Source of the DNA: Aquabacterium sp.
GTDB lineage: Bacteria; Pseudomonadota; Gammaproteobacteria; Burkholderiales; Burkholderiaceae_C
Assembly: GCA_030654395.1 (NCBI GenBank)
Contig: JAURXM010000031.1
Coordinates: 1 to 64,000 of the forward strand
Length of the DNA: 64,000 nucleotides
Direction: 5' to 3'
The notes under the pieces are model-generated. The model saw only the letters and a program-made list of their open reading frames with translations. It made no database searches and had not been told where the DNA came from. Positions 18,825 through 29,266 of the stretch are shown one piece after another (position 1 is the stretch's first letter; each line of letters starts with the position of its first letter). Position numbers and translations under genes: made by a program.

Positions 18825-20393
18825 ATGGCCTGGATGACATTGCTCAGGGGATTTTCTATTCGCTCACGCCTGCTCGCCTGCATGGCCTTGGTGGTGGGGA
18901 TAGGCATGTTGGTGGGCGGCGGCATGAGCTGGCAATTGCTCGCACTCAAAGGTGATTTTGATGGGTTCACACGCGGTGAATTTGCCGCCACGCAGCGCAT
19001 GGTCACCCTGTCCTTGCGCCTGAACGACATGCGCGGGCATGAGAAAACCGCCATCATTACCGCAGGCGATGATGGCGCCTCCTCCGAACAAGTCCAAGCA
19101 TGGCAAGCCTCTCTAACCCAAGCACGTCAAGCCGCCACAGCGCTGACGGCAGCCGCACCCAATGCAGAGGTCAAACAACAAACAGAGAGCCTGCTCCACA
19201 AGCTCGACAGCTACGGCCAAGCGCTGGCCCCCACGCTGAACCTGATCACCACGTCAGGCATCGTCTCGCCTTCCAAAGCCTACAACGCCAGCAAAGCAGC
19301 ACGCGCCCAGGCCGATGCCATTGAAGTCAGCGCGGCCCAACTCAATCAACATATCGCCCAACTGGCCGAAACACGCCGCAAGCATGCCGCCAGTGAAGTC
19401 AACCAAACGATCGCATCACTTTGGGCATTGCTGCTGACCCCGGGGCTGGTTTTTTTGCCCTTGATGGGCATGACGATTTACTCGATCACGGCCCCGCTTC
19501 GACGGGCTGAGGCACTGACCCAAGCGATCTCTCAAGGTGACTTGACGCAGCACATCGAGACGGATGGCAAAGATGAATTGGCGCTGCTGTTCACCTCCAT
19601 GTCGAGCATGCAAAACGGCTTGCGCGATATGGTCACATCGGTGCGCGAATCCTCAGAGAGCATGTTGACGGCCAGCACCGAAATCGCCGCAGGCAACCAA
19701 GACTTGTCGACACGCACCGAGCAAACGGCGTCCAACCTTCAGGACACGGCCTCGTCCATGGCCGAGCTGAGCAAGACGGTGGAGCAGTCTGCCGATACGG
19801 CCAACGTGGCCAATATTTTGGCCGACACTGCCAGCCAGCGTGCCGCGCAAGGCGGCTTGGTGGTCGAGAGCGTGGTCACGCAGATGCAAGACATCAGCCA
19901 AGCTTCGCAGGAGATATCCGACATCATTGGAGTGATCGACGGCATCGCATTCCAGACCAATATTTTGGCGCTCAACGCTGCGGTCGAAGCGGCGCGGGCA
20001 GGTGAGCAAGGCAAGGGCTTCGCGGTCGTCGCCAGTGAGGTGCGGTCACTGGCCAAACGCAGCGCCGAAGCGGCTCGCAAAATCAAGTCCTTGATCGGCG
20101 TTTCAGCCGAGCGCGTTGAGCAGGGCTCAAAGAAGGTGCGTGAAGCGGGCGCCGTGATGACTGAAATTGTCGATTCGATCCGCAGCGTGACCCAAGCCAT
20201 GAGCGAAATCGCCGATGCCACCCAAGCCCAATCCAGAGGGATCGGCCAAGTATGCCAATCAGTGACCCAGCTCGATAACATGACGCAGCAAAACGCCGCC
20301 TTGGTCGAGCAATCTGCGGCCGCCGCCGATAGTTTGCGTCAACAGGCCATGGACCTGTCGCAAACGGTGCAGCGGTTTCAGGTCAGGGCTTAA
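18825..20393 (+). CDS. Methyl-accepting chemotaxis protein, copy 1
   Basis: This 522-residue receptor senses a ligand in the periplasm and signals to CheA/CheW. A transmembrane helix near residues 15-35 and a second near 205-225 flank a helical periplasmic domain of about 170 residues. HAMP follows, then the cytoplasmic coiled coil with the hairpin tip around [16 protein letters not shown] and [12 protein letters not shown]. The start is ATG 18825, with AGGAG 9 bases upstream; the upstream GTG at 18795 lacks this. A probable FliA promoter lies upstream. Its last 11 bases overlap the convergent acyltransferase gene. The ligand is unknown. Confidence 0.95.
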   Translation: MAWMTLLRGFSIRSRLLACMALVVGIGMLVGGGMSWQLLALKGDFDGFTRGEFAATQRMVTLSLRLNDMRGHEKTAIITAGDDGASSEQVQAWQASLTQARQAATALTAAAPNAEVKQQTESLLHKLDSYGQALAPTLNLITTSGIVSPSKAYNASKAARAQADAIEVSAAQLNQHIAQLAETRRKHAASEVNQTIASLWALLLTPGLVFLPLMGMTIYSITAPLRRAEALTQAISQGDLTQHIETDGKDELALLFTSMSSMQNGLRDMVTSVRESSESMLTASTEIAAGNQDLSTRTEQTASNLQDTASSMAELSKTVEQSADTANVANILADTASQRAAQGGLVVESVVTQMQDISQASQEISDIIGVIDGIAFQTNILALNAAVEAARAGEQGKGFAVVASEVRSLAKRSAEAARKIKSLIGVSAERVEQGSKKVREAGAVMTEIVDSIRSVTQAMSEIADATQAQSRGIGQVCQSVTQLDNMTQQNAALVEQSAAAADSLRQQAMDLSQTVQRFQVRA

Positions 20394-21369
20394 AGCGCAA
20401 GGCGATTTTCTCGACGCCGTGCCATGACAAGACCGCCATCGCCAAGGTGATCAAGAAGGACACGGCCATACCCGTCCCGAAAGACCACCCAGCGTTCATG
20501 ACGCCGAACTGGGTGATGGCTTGCTGGATCGGGAAGCCATAGATATAGAGGCCGTACGAGAAATCACCAAAGCGGCCGAAGCGACGCAAATAGGGTAGGC
20601 CGTGCACACCCAAGCCCATGGTCGCTAACGGAATAGCCAACACCAACAAACCAGGGGCCAAGTGGCCTGCCACGGTCGCCATCCACAACACGGCCCCAGC
20701 ACAAGCCATGGGCAAGGCCTTATCGAGCCAAAGGTGGCGAAACTGGCCCAGTACGGCGCCAGCCAAAAAGAACTGTCCCAAAACCAGCGTCTCTTGGCCT
20801 GCGTGTGGCGGCAAGAAGCCTTGGACGTATACCGTCAGCAGCCCCAACAAAATGGGCAAAGTTGCAGCACGATTGAGCAAGCCCGCCAAACCCAGCACAG
20901 CCAAAATCACATACCAACGAACCTCGATGGGCAAGGTCCATAACGATGCATTGACGACGCCGTTGTGCGGCATGCCCTCAAACACACCCGGCAAGCTGCC
21001 CCCTAGGGACACCACTTTCATGGCTCTGGCGTAGGCCCACGTTTGAGGATCGGCCACGTAATCCCGCCAAGGCAGCGTGGTCACGATCGGCCCCAGCACC
21101 CACATCGTCAACAGCACCATCGCGATCAAACCGGGCCAAATGCGCAAGACACGTCGAACCAAAAAACGCCACAGGTTCGGGTCGCGCTGCCAACTGGCCG
21201 CAATCAAATACCCGCTGAGCGTGAAAAAGACGTGCACCCCACTGACGCCTAGGTCGAGCGAGCCTAAGCCGTTGAAAGCCAATCCGCTGCTCGCGTATTG
21301 ATGGCTGACCAAGACAGCTGTCGCAGCGGCGAGTCGAATGAAATCGAAATTATTGTCGTGGCGGGGCAT
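20383..21369 (-). CDS. Acyltransferase family 3 (OafA-like) membrane protein
   Basis: This 328-residue polytopic protein has about ten hydrophobic segments. It starts [19 protein letters not shown], the usual opening of acyltransferase-3 proteins, with [12 protein letters not shown] near residue 50 and [10 protein letters not shown] just after, both family landmarks. These enzymes acetylate or acylate polysaccharides, LPS or peptidoglycan from the inner membrane. I start at ATG 21369; a TTG one codon upstream is an alternative. It converges with a chemoreceptor and overlaps it by 11 bases. The target sugar is unknown. Confidence 0.9.
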   Translation of the reverse strand: MPRHDNNFDFIRLAAATAVLVSHQYASSGLAFNGLGSLDLGVSGVHVFFTLSGYLIAASWQRDPNLWRFLVRRVLRIWPGLIAMVLLTMWVLGPIVTTLPWRDYVADPQTWAYARAMKVVSLGGSLPGVFEGMPHNGVVNASLWTLPIEVRWYVILAVLGLAGLLNRAATLPILLGLLTVYVQGFLPPHAGQETLVLGQFFLAGAVLGQFRHLWLDKALPMACAGAVLWMATVAGHLAPGLLVLAIPLATMGLGVHGLPYLRRFGRFGDFSYGLYIYGFPIQQAITQFGVMNAGWSFGTGMAVSFLITLAMAVLSWHGVEKIALRFKP

Positions 21370-21487
21370 CAAACAGGTCGCTGAAACGAAACGGGAAAGG
21401 GCGAATTTTACGGCGCAGCGCTTTACCCGCCAGCCGTTTGCCCTTTAGTCTGAAACGAGTGCCGCAGCAGGCGGATAATCAGCCGCC

Positions 21488-22357
21488 ATGAAGCTGCACT
21501 TTACAAAAATGCACGGCGCAGGCAACGACTTCGTCGTGCTGGACGCCACACACGGGCCGCTGCCACTGAGCACGGCCCAATACCGCTTTCTGGCCGACCG
21601 GCGCTTTGGCGTTGGCGCCGACCAGATCCTGATCGTTGAGCCGGGCAACCCAGCCCTCGGCACCGACTTCACCTACCGGATCATGAACGCCGATGGCGGT
21701 GAGGTCGAGCAATGCGGCAACGGCTCGCGCTGCTTTGCCCGCTTCGTGTATGACACGGGCCTGACCAGCAAAAAAATCATCCGTGTCCAGACCATGAAGG
21801 CCATCATTGAGCCGCGTCTATTGGATGACGGCCGCGTGACCGTGGACATGGGCGCGCCGGTCTTGACGCCCACTGACATCCCCTTTGATGACACCGGCCT
21901 GACGCCCAAGATGCTCAACGGCTGTGAGCTGTGGCCGCTGGCCTTGGCCAACCACCCGGTAGAGGTCGCGGTTGTGTCGATGGGCAACCCGCATGCCGTG
22001 ATGCGTGTGGACAGCGTGGAGCACGCCCCCGTTGACGAGTTGGGCCCCCAAATCGAAAGCCATGTGCGCTTTGCGCGCCGTGTCAACGCGGGCTTCATGG
22101 AAGTCGTCAGCCCCACGCACATCCGCTTGCGTGTGTTTGAGCGCGGCTCCGGCGAGACGCTGGCCTGTGGCTCTGGCGCCTGTGCCGCCGTGGTCGCGGG
22201 CATCCGCCTGGGCTGGCTGGACAGCACCCTGCCCGTCCAAGTGGACATGAGCGGGGGCACGCTGAACATCGCTTGGGGCGGCCCCGGCCAATCCGTATTC
22301 ATGACCGGCCCTGCTGTCAAAGTATTTGACGGCGAGATCGACGTTCCCGAACTGTGA
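21488..22357 (+). CDS. dapF: Diaminopimelate epimerase
   Basis: DapF converts LL- to meso-diaminopimelate for lysine and peptidoglycan synthesis. The 289-residue protein has the two-cysteine active site: Cys76 in CGNGSRC and Cys227 in ACGSGAC. It opens with KMHGAGNDF, the family's N-terminal signature. It heads a compact plus-strand set, dapF-DUF484-xerC-rlmI. The start codon of DUF484 overlaps its stop codon (GTGA), so the two are coupled. This order is widely conserved in proteobacteria, especially dapF, DUF484 and xerC. Confidence 0.97.
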   Translation: MKLHFTKMHGAGNDFVVLDATHGPLPLSTAQYRFLADRRFGVGADQILIVEPGNPALGTDFTYRIMNADGGEVEQCGNGSRCFARFVYDTGLTSKKIIRVQTMKAIIEPRLLDDGRVTVDMGAPVLTPTDIPFDDTGLTPKMLNGCELWPLALANHPVEVAVVSMGNPHAVMRVDSVEHAPVDELGPQIESHVRFARRVNAGFMEVVSPTHIRLRVFERGSGETLACGSGACAAVVAGIRLGWLDSTLPVQVDMSGGTLNIAWGGPGQSVFMTGPAVKVFDGEIDVPEL

Positions 22358-23049
22358 GCACACCTGATATGACCTTACAAGGCATCACCGAAGACGAGAT
22401 CGCCAACTACTTGGTGCACACCCCGGGCTTTTTTGAGCGCAACGCCCAGTTACTGGCGTCCATTCAGCTCACCAGCCCGCATGGCCTGCGCGCCGTCTCG
22501 CTGCAAGAGCGCCAGATGGAGATGTTGCGCGACAAGATCAAAGGCCTAGAGCGCCGGATCATGGACATGATCCGCCACAGCCAAGAAAACGAGGCCATCG
22601 CCGATCGCCTGCACCGCTGGGTGCGTGCCGTTTTACTGAGCCACGACAACGCCACACTGGCCGACACGGTGCTGGACTGCCTGCGCCACGAGTTCCTGAT
22701 CCCGCAGGCTGCGGTACGGGTGTGGGCCACGCCTAAGCAAGCACTGTGCGAGGGGATCAGTGAGCTGGCGGTGGCCCAAACCGTCAGCGACGATGCCAAG
22801 AGCTTCACATCCAGCTTGAGCCAGCCCTACTGCGGCGTCAACGCCGGTTTTGAGGCTGGCCACTGGCTGGACGAGACCGCAGGCGTGACCTCTTTGGCGC
22901 TGATCCCACTGCGTCATCAAGGCGAGACGTTTGGTCTGCTGGTGCTGGGCTCGCCCGACCCGACCCGCTACAGCGCCGACATGGGCGTCGACTTTTTGCA
23001 GCAGGTCGGCGACATCACCAGTGCAGCCCTGGCGCGGTTGCTGGTGTGA
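22354..23049 (+). CDS. DUF484 family protein (GAF-like)
   Basis: This 231-residue protein lies between dapF and xerC, as DUF484 genes do in many proteobacteria. The N-terminal part reads [21 protein letters not shown], the usual beginning of the family, then a coiled-coil stretch (about 45-75) and a GAF-like C-terminal half ending [16 protein letters not shown]. No catalytic residues are known. The start is GTG overlapping the dapF stop by four bases; an ATG five codons further on is also possible. The function is unknown beyond its link to dapF and xerC. Confidence 0.92.
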   Translation: MSTPDMTLQGITEDEIANYLVHTPGFFERNAQLLASIQLTSPHGLRAVSLQERQMEMLRDKIKGLERRIMDMIRHSQENEAIADRLHRWVRAVLLSHDNATLADTVLDCLRHEFLIPQAAVRVWATPKQALCEGISELAVAQTVSDDAKSFTSSLSQPYCGVNAGFEAGHWLDETAGVTSLALIPLRHQGETFGLLVLGSPDPTRYSADMGVDFLQQVGDITSAALARLLV

Positions 23050-23064
23050 CCCGCACCTGATTCT

Positions 23065-24021
23065 GTGGATTTATTTGATCGCCACATCGACTACCTGCGT
23101 GTACAGCGCAGGCTGGCCGAGCGCACCTTGGCCCTGTACGGCCACGCCTTCACGAGCCTGCAAAGCCTGTGTGACAAAGACAGCCTCTCGCTCACTGCCG
23201 TGCTGCCCCACCATGTGCGAGGCTGGACGGCGCGCCTGCATGCGCAAGGCCAAGGGCCCAGCAGCATCGCCATCACCTTGGCTGCTTGGCGTGGGCTGTA
23301 CAAGTGGATGGGGCGCGAGCGACTGATCTCGCTCAACCCGGTGGATGGCATCAAGCCGCCACGGGGGCCCAAACCGCTGCCCAAAGCCTTGTCGGTTGAC
23401 CATGCCGTGGCGCTGGCGGCGCACCAAGTGGTCGATGACAGCGATGCTGGCTCGGTGGCGGCCAGCACACGGCGCGAGGCCGAAGCACCTTGGCTCCACG
23501 CGCGTGACCACGCCATGGTCGAGTTGCTCTACAGCAGCGGGCTGCGCAGCGCCGAACTGCTGGGGCTGGATCTGGTCGCCAGCCATGAGGCGCCCGGTTG
23601 GGTCGACCTGCAAGCCGGTGAGGCCCACGTACTGGGCAAAGGCAGCAAACGCCGCATCGTGCCGGTAGGGCAAGCCGCCCAGCAGGCGCTAGGACACTGG
23701 CTGGCCGTGCGCAGCAGCGTGGTCGCCCCGCAAAGCCCCGCTTTGTTCCTCAGTCGATTGGGCACACGCTTGACGGCGGCGCAGTTGCGCAACCGGCTCA
23801 AGCAACTGGCGCAGCAAGCCGGTTTGCCCACCCATGTGCATCCGCACATGCTGCGGCACAGTTTTGCCAGCCATTTGCTGCAGTCCAGCGGTGACCTGCG
23901 GGCCGTGCAAGAGCTGCTGGGCCATGCCCACATCAGCACCACGCAGGTCTATACCAAGCTCGATTTCCAGCATCTGGCCAAGGTGTATGACGCCTCCCAC
24001 CCTAGAGCACGTAGAAAGTAG
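23065..24021 (+). CDS. xerC: Tyrosine recombinase XerC
   Basis: XerC resolves chromosome dimers at dif together with XerD and FtsK. The 318-residue protein has an N-terminal SAM-like core-binding domain (about 1-100) and the catalytic domain with Arg161 (SSGLRSAEL), Lys192 (GKGSKRR), His261 and Arg264 (HPHMLRHS), His287 (GHAHISTTQVY) and nucleophile Tyr296. The start codon is GTG, 15 bases after the DUF484 stop. The dif site is expected near the terminus and none was looked for beyond this origin-proximal window. The gene order dapF-DUF484-xerC supports XerC rather than another integrase. Confidence 0.96.
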   Translation: MDLFDRHIDYLRVQRRLAERTLALYGHAFTSLQSLCDKDSLSLTAVLPHHVRGWTARLHAQGQGPSSIAITLAAWRGLYKWMGRERLISLNPVDGIKPPRGPKPLPKALSVDHAVALAAHQVVDDSDAGSVAASTRREAEAPWLHARDHAMVELLYSSGLRSAELLGLDLVASHEAPGWVDLQAGEAHVLGKGSKRRIVPVGQAAQQALGHWLAVRSSVVAPQSPALFLSRLGTRLTAAQLRNRLKQLAQQAGLPTHVHPHMLRHSFASHLLQSSGDLRAVQELLGHAHISTTQVYTKLDFQHLAKVYDASHPRARRK

Positions 24022-24029
24022 CCAGCACC

Positions 24030-25232
24030 ATGAAGATCATCACCCTGCGCGAAGGCAAAGAACGCTCACTGCTGCGTCGACATCCTTGGGTCTTTCAAGG
24101 CAGCGTGGCCAAAGGTGGCGCGGACAGCGGCGAGACGGTGCGCGTGCAAGCCTATGACGGGCGGTTTCTGGCTTGGGCCGCCTTCAGCCCCAGCTCACAG
24201 ATCCGCGTGCGGGCTTGGAGCTTTGACGAGGCCGAGCGCATTGATGCCGCTTTTTTTGAGCGCCAGATCCGCCAAGCGGTGGCCCTGCGCGCGCGCTTGG
24301 CGATCGACTCGGACGGCATCCGCCTGATCCATGGTGAAGCCGATGGCCTGCCCGGCCTGATCGTTGACCAATATGGTGACCTGCTGAGTGCCCAATTTTT
24401 AAGCACCGGAACGGAGCGCTGGAAGGCCACCATCGCCGACGCACTGCTGGCGGCCACGGGTTGCGCCTATTTGTATGAGCGCTCAGACGCCAATGTGCGC
24501 AAGCTCGAAGGGCTGGAGTCGGTGACCGGCTGGTTGCGCCACCCAGACACCGCCGACGGCACGCGCCGGTCAACGGACGTCACCATCCACGAAAACGGCT
24601 GGAAGCTGACGCTGGACGTGGCCACGGGCCACAAGACGGGCTACTACCTTGACCAGAGGGACAACCGCAGCCTGTTCGCCAAACTGGTCCGCCAACTGGA
24701 TTGCAAAACCGTACTCAACTGCTACAGCTACACCGGGGGCTTCAGCGTGGCCGCGTTCGAGGGCGGCGCCACCGAGGTGACCAGTGTGGACTCGTCTGGC
24801 CCGGCCTTGGCACGCGCCCATGACCACGTGACGCTGAACGGGCACGAAGCGAGCGCTCACTTCACGCTGGATGCGGACGTGAATGACTGCCTGCGCCAGT
24901 TCCTCAAGGACGGCCGCCGCTTTGATGCCATCGTGCTGGACCCACCCAAATTCGCGCCCTCCGCGGCCCATGCCGACCGGGCCTCGCGTGCCTATAAAGA
25001 CATCAATCGGCTGGCCTTCATGCTGCTCAACCCGGGTGGTTTGTTGCTGACGTTTTCATGCTCAGGCGGGATCGACGCCGATCTGTTCCACAAAATCGTA
25101 GCCGGCGCGGGCATGGATGCGGGCGTGGATGGCTACCTGATCAAGCGGCTGGAGGCCACCGCCGACCACCCCACCACCATCAACTTCCCAGAAGGCGAGT
25201 ACCTGAAAGGGCTAGCGATCGTCCGAAAATAA
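24030..25232 (+). CDS. rlmI: 23S rRNA (cytosine1962-C5)-methyltransferase RlmI
   Basis: RlmI methylates C1962 of 23S rRNA. The 400-residue protein has an N-terminal PUA domain (about 1-80), followed by a Rossmann methyltransferase domain. Landmarks are the SAM-binding region around NCYSYTGGFSVAA (about 229-241) and LDPPKFAPS near 302-310, a catalytic loop of the family, and SCSGGID in the C-terminal part. It begins 9 bases after xerC and probably ends that operon. A hairpin overlaps its stop codon. Other members of the YccW/YcgN clade are possible, but the length and PUA domain favour RlmI. Confidence 0.9.
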   Translation: MKIITLREGKERSLLRRHPWVFQGSVAKGGADSGETVRVQAYDGRFLAWAAFSPSSQIRVRAWSFDEAERIDAAFFERQIRQAVALRARLAIDSDGIRLIHGEADGLPGLIVDQYGDLLSAQFLSTGTERWKATIADALLAATGCAYLYERSDANVRKLEGLESVTGWLRHPDTADGTRRSTDVTIHENGWKLTLDVATGHKTGYYLDQRDNRSLFAKLVRQLDCKTVLNCYSYTGGFSVAAFEGGATEVTSVDSSGPALARAHDHVTLNGHEASAHFTLDADVNDCLRQFLKDGRRFDAIVLDPPKFAPSAAHADRASRAYKDINRLAFMLLNPGGLLLTFSCSGGIDADLFHKIVAGAGMDAGVDGYLIKRLEATADHPTTINFPEGEYLKGLAIVRK

Positions 25233-25254
25233 GGGGATTAAGTCCCTATTTCGG
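25223..25254 (+). terminator. Hairpin at the rlmI stop codon, possible terminator
   Basis: The arms CCGAAAATAAGGG and CCCTATTTCGG can pair with two bulged A residues around an AUUAAG loop. The rlmI TAA lies in the left arm. No U-run follows, so this is not a canonical Rho-independent terminator; it may stabilise or attenuate the message. Confidence 0.35.
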
Positions 25255-25304
25255 GGGAACTGGGGACCAACACCCTGATACATCTGTAACAGAAACGGAC
25301 ATAA

Positions 25305-25327
25305 TGCCTTGTCACATCATCAAGGCA
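25305..25327. promoter_or_regulatory. Inverted repeat before the second AraC-type gene
   Basis: TGCCTTG and CAAGGCA form a perfect 7-base inverted repeat with a 9-base centre. It lies 11 bases upstream of the ATG of the AraC-type gene. It could be an operator for that regulator or an RNA hairpin near the start codon; the sequence alone does not decide. Confidence 0.4.
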
Positions 25328-25338
25328 CCGTCTCCATC

Positions 25339-26427
25339 ATGACCGCAAAGGCATTAGTCAAATCTGTCTGGGACTTCCCCAGAAGCATGGTCACGGCCCG
25401 TGTGCTGACCCAGCTTGGGTACGACCATGGCCTGACCATCGACAACATGCTGAACCACACGGGCATCACCCGCGAGGTGCTGAATGAGCCCGCCGCTGAG
25501 ATCCAAGCCCATCAAGAAGTCCAACTGATCCGCAACCTGATCAACGCTTTGCCTCACATCCCGACCCTCGGCGTGGAAGCAGGCTTGCGTTACCACATCA
25601 ACACCTACGGGATGTGGAGTTACGCCGTGCTCAGCAGCCCGACGCTGGGCAGCGGCATCAGCATGGCCTCGCGCATGCTCAATATGACGTTCTCGCTGAC
25701 CATCAACGAGGTGACGCAACTGGGCGACCAGGTGATCTCCAGCATCCACAGCGACCATCTGCCCCCTGACGTTCTTCAGTTCATCCTCGATCGTGACCGT
25801 GCTGCGGTGATCACCTTGCAGCGTGAAATTTTGGGCCAGCCCTTGCCCTACCGTGTCGTCCAGATGCGCAGGCCAGAACCGGCAGCCCACATCGTCGAGG
25901 CCTACACCCAGCTGTTTGGCATCCGCCCACAATTTAACCAGCTTCAAGACGGCACCTTGTTCGACTCTGCCTTGATGCACACCCCCTTGCCAGCTGCCCA
26001 AGCCCAAACCGTTGACCTGTGCATTCGGATGTGCCGCGAGCTGGTTGAGTCGCGCCAAAGCCGCACGGGCGTGGCCGCCACCGTGCGCGAACGCATCTTG
26101 AGTACGCCTGGGCGCATCCCTGACATGGAGACCATCGCTGGGGAGATGAACATCACCTCACGCACGCTGCGCCGCCACCTCACCCACGAGGGCGTCACCT
26201 TCCGCACACTGCTGGAAGAGGTGCTATCCACCTTGGCCCAATCCATGATGGCCGCAGCCAGCTTGACGCACGGTGAGATCGCCGAACGTCTGGGTTATGC
26301 CGACGTCACCACATTCATTGAAGCCTTCCGGCGTTGGACTGGCGTGGCGCCCAGCACCTACCGCCGCAACCTCGTCGGCACGTCGCAGCGCACCCGCCCC
26401 GTGAGGCGGCGATTTATTCCCCGATAA
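25339..26427 (+). CDS. AraC-family transcriptional regulator, second copy
   Basis: This 362-residue regulator has an arabinose-binding-like N-domain (PF12625 type, about 20-210) and two C-terminal helix-turn-helix units: PDMETIAGEMNITSRTLRRHL and the region ending TTFIEAFRRWTGVAPSTYRR. It is built like the AraC-type protein next to prfC, and the two are probably distant paralogues. I start at ATG 25339; an in-frame TTG at 25309 lies inside the inverted repeat. It precedes the HDOD gene by about 100 bases on the same strand. The effector and targets are unknown. Confidence 0.9.
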   Translation: MTAKALVKSVWDFPRSMVTARVLTQLGYDHGLTIDNMLNHTGITREVLNEPAAEIQAHQEVQLIRNLINALPHIPTLGVEAGLRYHINTYGMWSYAVLSSPTLGSGISMASRMLNMTFSLTINEVTQLGDQVISSIHSDHLPPDVLQFILDRDRAAVITLQREILGQPLPYRVVQMRRPEPAAHIVEAYTQLFGIRPQFNQLQDGTLFDSALMHTPLPAAQAQTVDLCIRMCRELVESRQSRTGVAATVRERILSTPGRIPDMETIAGEMNITSRTLRRHLTHEGVTFRTLLEEVLSTLAQSMMAAASLTHGEIAERLGYADVTTFIEAFRRWTGVAPSTYRRNLVGTSQRTRPVRRRFIPR

Positions 26428-26529
26428 GCTGTGACAAGCAAGGGATTGCCTAGGCTTATCCGTGCTCTTTGGACTTTCCTCGCCGCGCACAACGCTCTAG
26501 ACTGGTGGCGCATCCTTTGAGAGGCCGCC

Positions 26530-27360
26530 ATGAGCATCGCACCCCAACTTCGCAATCTCAATATTGATCTACCAGCCTGCCCGAGCACGCTGGTCAAGCT
26601 GTCCCTGCTGATGGCAGAGGAGACCAGCTCGACCGACGATCTAGCGGCCCTGATCGAGACCGACATGGCCTTGTCGTCCGCCGTGGTGCGAACCGTCAAT
26701 TCGGCCCTATTTGGTCTGCTCAAACGTGTTGAGACCGTGCACGAAGGCATCCGCTATTTGGGCATGGCCCAGGTCGCGGGTCTGACCTACGAGATCGGTC
26801 TGCGTGGCGCTTTCCCGCCCAGTCCACTGCTGCAAGCCATTTGGGATCGAGCCGGTATCCGCGGTTTGGCCATGGGCCGCATTGCCCGCCAGCTGGATGT
26901 CGACCCGTGGGTGGCCCACACATCAGGCTTGTTCGCCGAAACAGGGCGTGCCGTGCTGTACGCCTACGACCGCCAACGTTACGCGCTGCTAGAAGCTGAA
27001 AGCAGCGACGAAGCCCAGTTGTGCGCTGCTGAAATCGAAGCATTTGGTGTCAGCCACGCCGCGTTGGGTGCCGCGCTGTGTCAATCATGGGGGCTGTCGC
27101 GGGACATCTCCGACAGCGTGCGTGCCCGCTCGCATCCGCCTGCACAATGGGCGCAAGAACGCCCTGCCGTTCAAAACCTGCTGTTGATTTGCACCGCCGT
27201 TGACAAACTGCTGCTCGACAAGGCCCAAGCCAGCGACCCCGATCTCGTCTGGCAAGACTTGGAGCCCGCAGCCCAAACCGCAGGCATGCACTTCCAGACC
27301 TTCCAGCTCGCGACCACGCGGGTGTGTGAGCGACTCAACATCCCTCAAAACGAAGGCTGA
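26530..27360 (+). CDS. HDOD domain protein
   Basis: This 276-residue cytoplasmic protein consists mainly of an HDOD domain. The helical core includes LAALIETDMALSSAVVRTVNSALFG and IRYLGMAQVAGLTYEIG, both typical of HDOD proteins. HDOD proteins resemble HD-GYP phosphodiesterases but lack the metal-binding residues. They serve as output or adaptor modules in bacterial signalling, often beside cyclic di-GMP proteins. The ATG has a GAGGCCGCC context. A hybrid histidine kinase gene starts 8 bases after the stop, so the two are likely one operon and may work in one pathway. Confidence 0.9.
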   Translation: MSIAPQLRNLNIDLPACPSTLVKLSLLMAEETSSTDDLAALIETDMALSSAVVRTVNSALFGLLKRVETVHEGIRYLGMAQVAGLTYEIGLRGAFPPSPLLQAIWDRAGIRGLAMGRIARQLDVDPWVAHTSGLFAETGRAVLYAYDRQRYALLEAESSDEAQLCAAEIEAFGVSHAALGAALCQSWGLSRDISDSVRARSHPPAQWAQERPAVQNLLLICTAVDKLLLDKAQASDPDLVWQDLEPAAQTAGMHFQTFQLATTRVCERLNIPQNEG

Positions 27361-27368
27361 CCCGTCTC

Positions 27369-29246
27369 TTGGCTCACACACGTGTGTCGCTCATGCTGCA
27401 TGACCTGAACGGACCCTCATCTGATGACCCCGCGCTGACCCGGCTGATCCATGCCGAGCGCATGCGCATGTTGCTGGCCCCGACCATTCACTCGGCCATC
27501 GTCAGCGCCATCGCGGCCATCGCCCTGAGTGTGTTGATCTCAGCAGAGGTGGGGCGCTGGCCAGCAGGCTTGTGGGCTGGCCTGTGCACCCTGGCCTCAG
27601 CCATGCGCGTGCTGCATCTGCGCAGCTACCTCAGCTCAAACAACCGCGGTGACCCAGTGTGGCTGAATAGCCTCACATGGGTGTGTGCACTGCATGGCTG
27701 CGCATGGGGCTTAGCCGGGCTGCTCATGCCCGTACAAAACATGGTCATCACCTCCGTGGTTGTGGCCACACTCGTGGGCGCTTGCGCGGTGTGCACTTTC
27801 ACGCTGCAAGCCCATCTCAAGCCCAATTTGGCCCTCAACGTGCCGATGATGCTGCCCGCTATCGTGATGATGTTCACACGGCAAGATGGCTATGGCTTGT
27901 TTGGTGGCGCAGGCCTGCTGTCGCTGGTGGTGCTGCTGATGTTTGAGAGCCGCCGATCGGCACGGCGCATCACCGAACTCTTGTGGCTACGCTTCACCAC
28001 AGACCGCATTGCCAGCGAACGCGCCGAGGCCCTCAAAATGTCGCTGCGCCACAGCGCAGTCAAAGACCAGTTTTTGGCCACCATGAGCCACGAGATGCGC
28101 ACGCCACTGCATGGCATCTTGGGGCTGGCACAGTTGGTGCGCACCCGCATACCTTCAGGCCCCGGTGCCTTACGCGAAGCACGTCACCAAGTCGAGCTGA
28201 TCGAGCGCACAGGCGAGCACCTACTGGGCATCATCAACGATGTGCTGGATTTCTCGCGCATCGAAGCAGGCAAACTCCAAGTCGCCATGTCGCCCTTTGA
28301 CCTTCAAAGCACAGTCGAAGACGTGTTGTCACTGCTCAACGTCACCGCGACCGACAAGGGCTTGGAGCTGATCACGCGAGTGAGCTTACCTGCGCCCTGT
28401 TGGGTCAAAGGCGATGCAGCCCGACTGCGCCAGATATTGCACAATTTGGTGGGCAACGCCATCAAGTTCACAGACACGGGCGAAGTGCGGGTGCACATCC
28501 AGCGATCCAGCGAAGACCCAGATCGCGTGGTCTTCCAAGTCGAGGACACAGGGCCCGGCATACCAGCGCACCAGCATATGCTGATCTTTGAGGCATTTCA
28601 CCAAGCCGATGGCAGCTTCGGGCGTCGCCACAGCGGCACGGGTTTAGGGCTGACTATTTCTCGCGAACTGGCACGGGCCATGGGTGGGGACATCGTCTGC
28701 ACCAGTGTCATAGACCAAGGCTCATGCTTCACGCTGACCACGCCCTTGCCTGCTGCACCCGTCGAGCAAGTGGACGTGCAGCTGACGACACCAGACACAG
28801 CCGATAGCACACCCGACACCTCTCATGACCACAGCGTGCATGTGCTGCTGGCCGAGGACAACCCAGTCAACGCCTTGGTCGCGCAAGCCACACTGGCCAA
28901 CTTGGGTGTCACCGTCACACACGTAGAAGATGGCCAGCAAGCACTGGCTGAACTTCAAAGGCCAGATCACCCATATGCCTTGGTCCTGATGGACTGCCAG
29001 ATGCCGGGCTTGGACGGCATCGAGGCCACGCGCAGGCTGCGCGCTTGGGAGCATCACCGAGGTCGTCCGGCCATCCCGGTTATCGCGCTGACCGCCAACG
29101 CCATGCAAAGCGACCGTGACCGCTGCATGGCCGCTGGCATGAACGCCCATCTGGCCAAGCCCTTCAGGCTAGACGAATTGCGCGACATGCTCAGGCTACA
29201 TCTGCCCACCAAGATCATCGGCGAGAAAGACAAAGCCGAGGCTTGA
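27369..29246 (+). CDS. Membrane hybrid histidine kinase (HisKA-HATPase-REC)
   Basis: This 625-residue sensor has about six hydrophobic segments in residues 35-190 with no large periplasmic loop. HisKA follows with phospho-accepting His241 in SHEMRTPLHG, then HATPase_c with N-box HNLVGNAIKF, G1 DTGPGIP and G2 GTGLGLTIS, and a C-terminal REC domain with phospho-acceptor Asp542. No Hpt domain follows, so it should pass phosphate to a separate Hpt protein. The start codon is uncertain: TTG 27369 (GAAGG 11 bases upstream), GTG 27384 or ATG 27393. It begins 8 bases after the HDOD gene. Confidence 0.92.
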   Translation: MAHTRVSLMLHDLNGPSSDDPALTRLIHAERMRMLLAPTIHSAIVSAIAAIALSVLISAEVGRWPAGLWAGLCTLASAMRVLHLRSYLSSNNRGDPVWLNSLTWVCALHGCAWGLAGLLMPVQNMVITSVVVATLVGACAVCTFTLQAHLKPNLALNVPMMLPAIVMMFTRQDGYGLFGGAGLLSLVVLLMFESRRSARRITELLWLRFTTDRIASERAEALKMSLRHSAVKDQFLATMSHEMRTPLHGILGLAQLVRTRIPSGPGALREARHQVELIERTGEHLLGIINDVLDFSRIEAGKLQVAMSPFDLQSTVEDVLSLLNVTATDKGLELITRVSLPAPCWVKGDAARLRQILHNLVGNAIKFTDTGEVRVHIQRSSEDPDRVVFQVEDTGPGIPAHQHMLIFEAFHQADGSFGRRHSGTGLGLTISRELARAMGGDIVCTSVIDQGSCFTLTTPLPAAPVEQVDVQLTTPDTADSTPDTSHDHSVHVLLAEDNPVNALVAQATLANLGVTVTHVEDGQQALAELQRPDHPYALVLMDCQMPGLDGIEATRRLRAWEHHRGRPAIPVIALTANAMQSDRDRCMAAGMNAHLAKPFRLDELRDMLRLHLPTKIIGEKDKAEA

Positions 29247-29266
29247 TCGTGCCCGACTCGGCCAAC

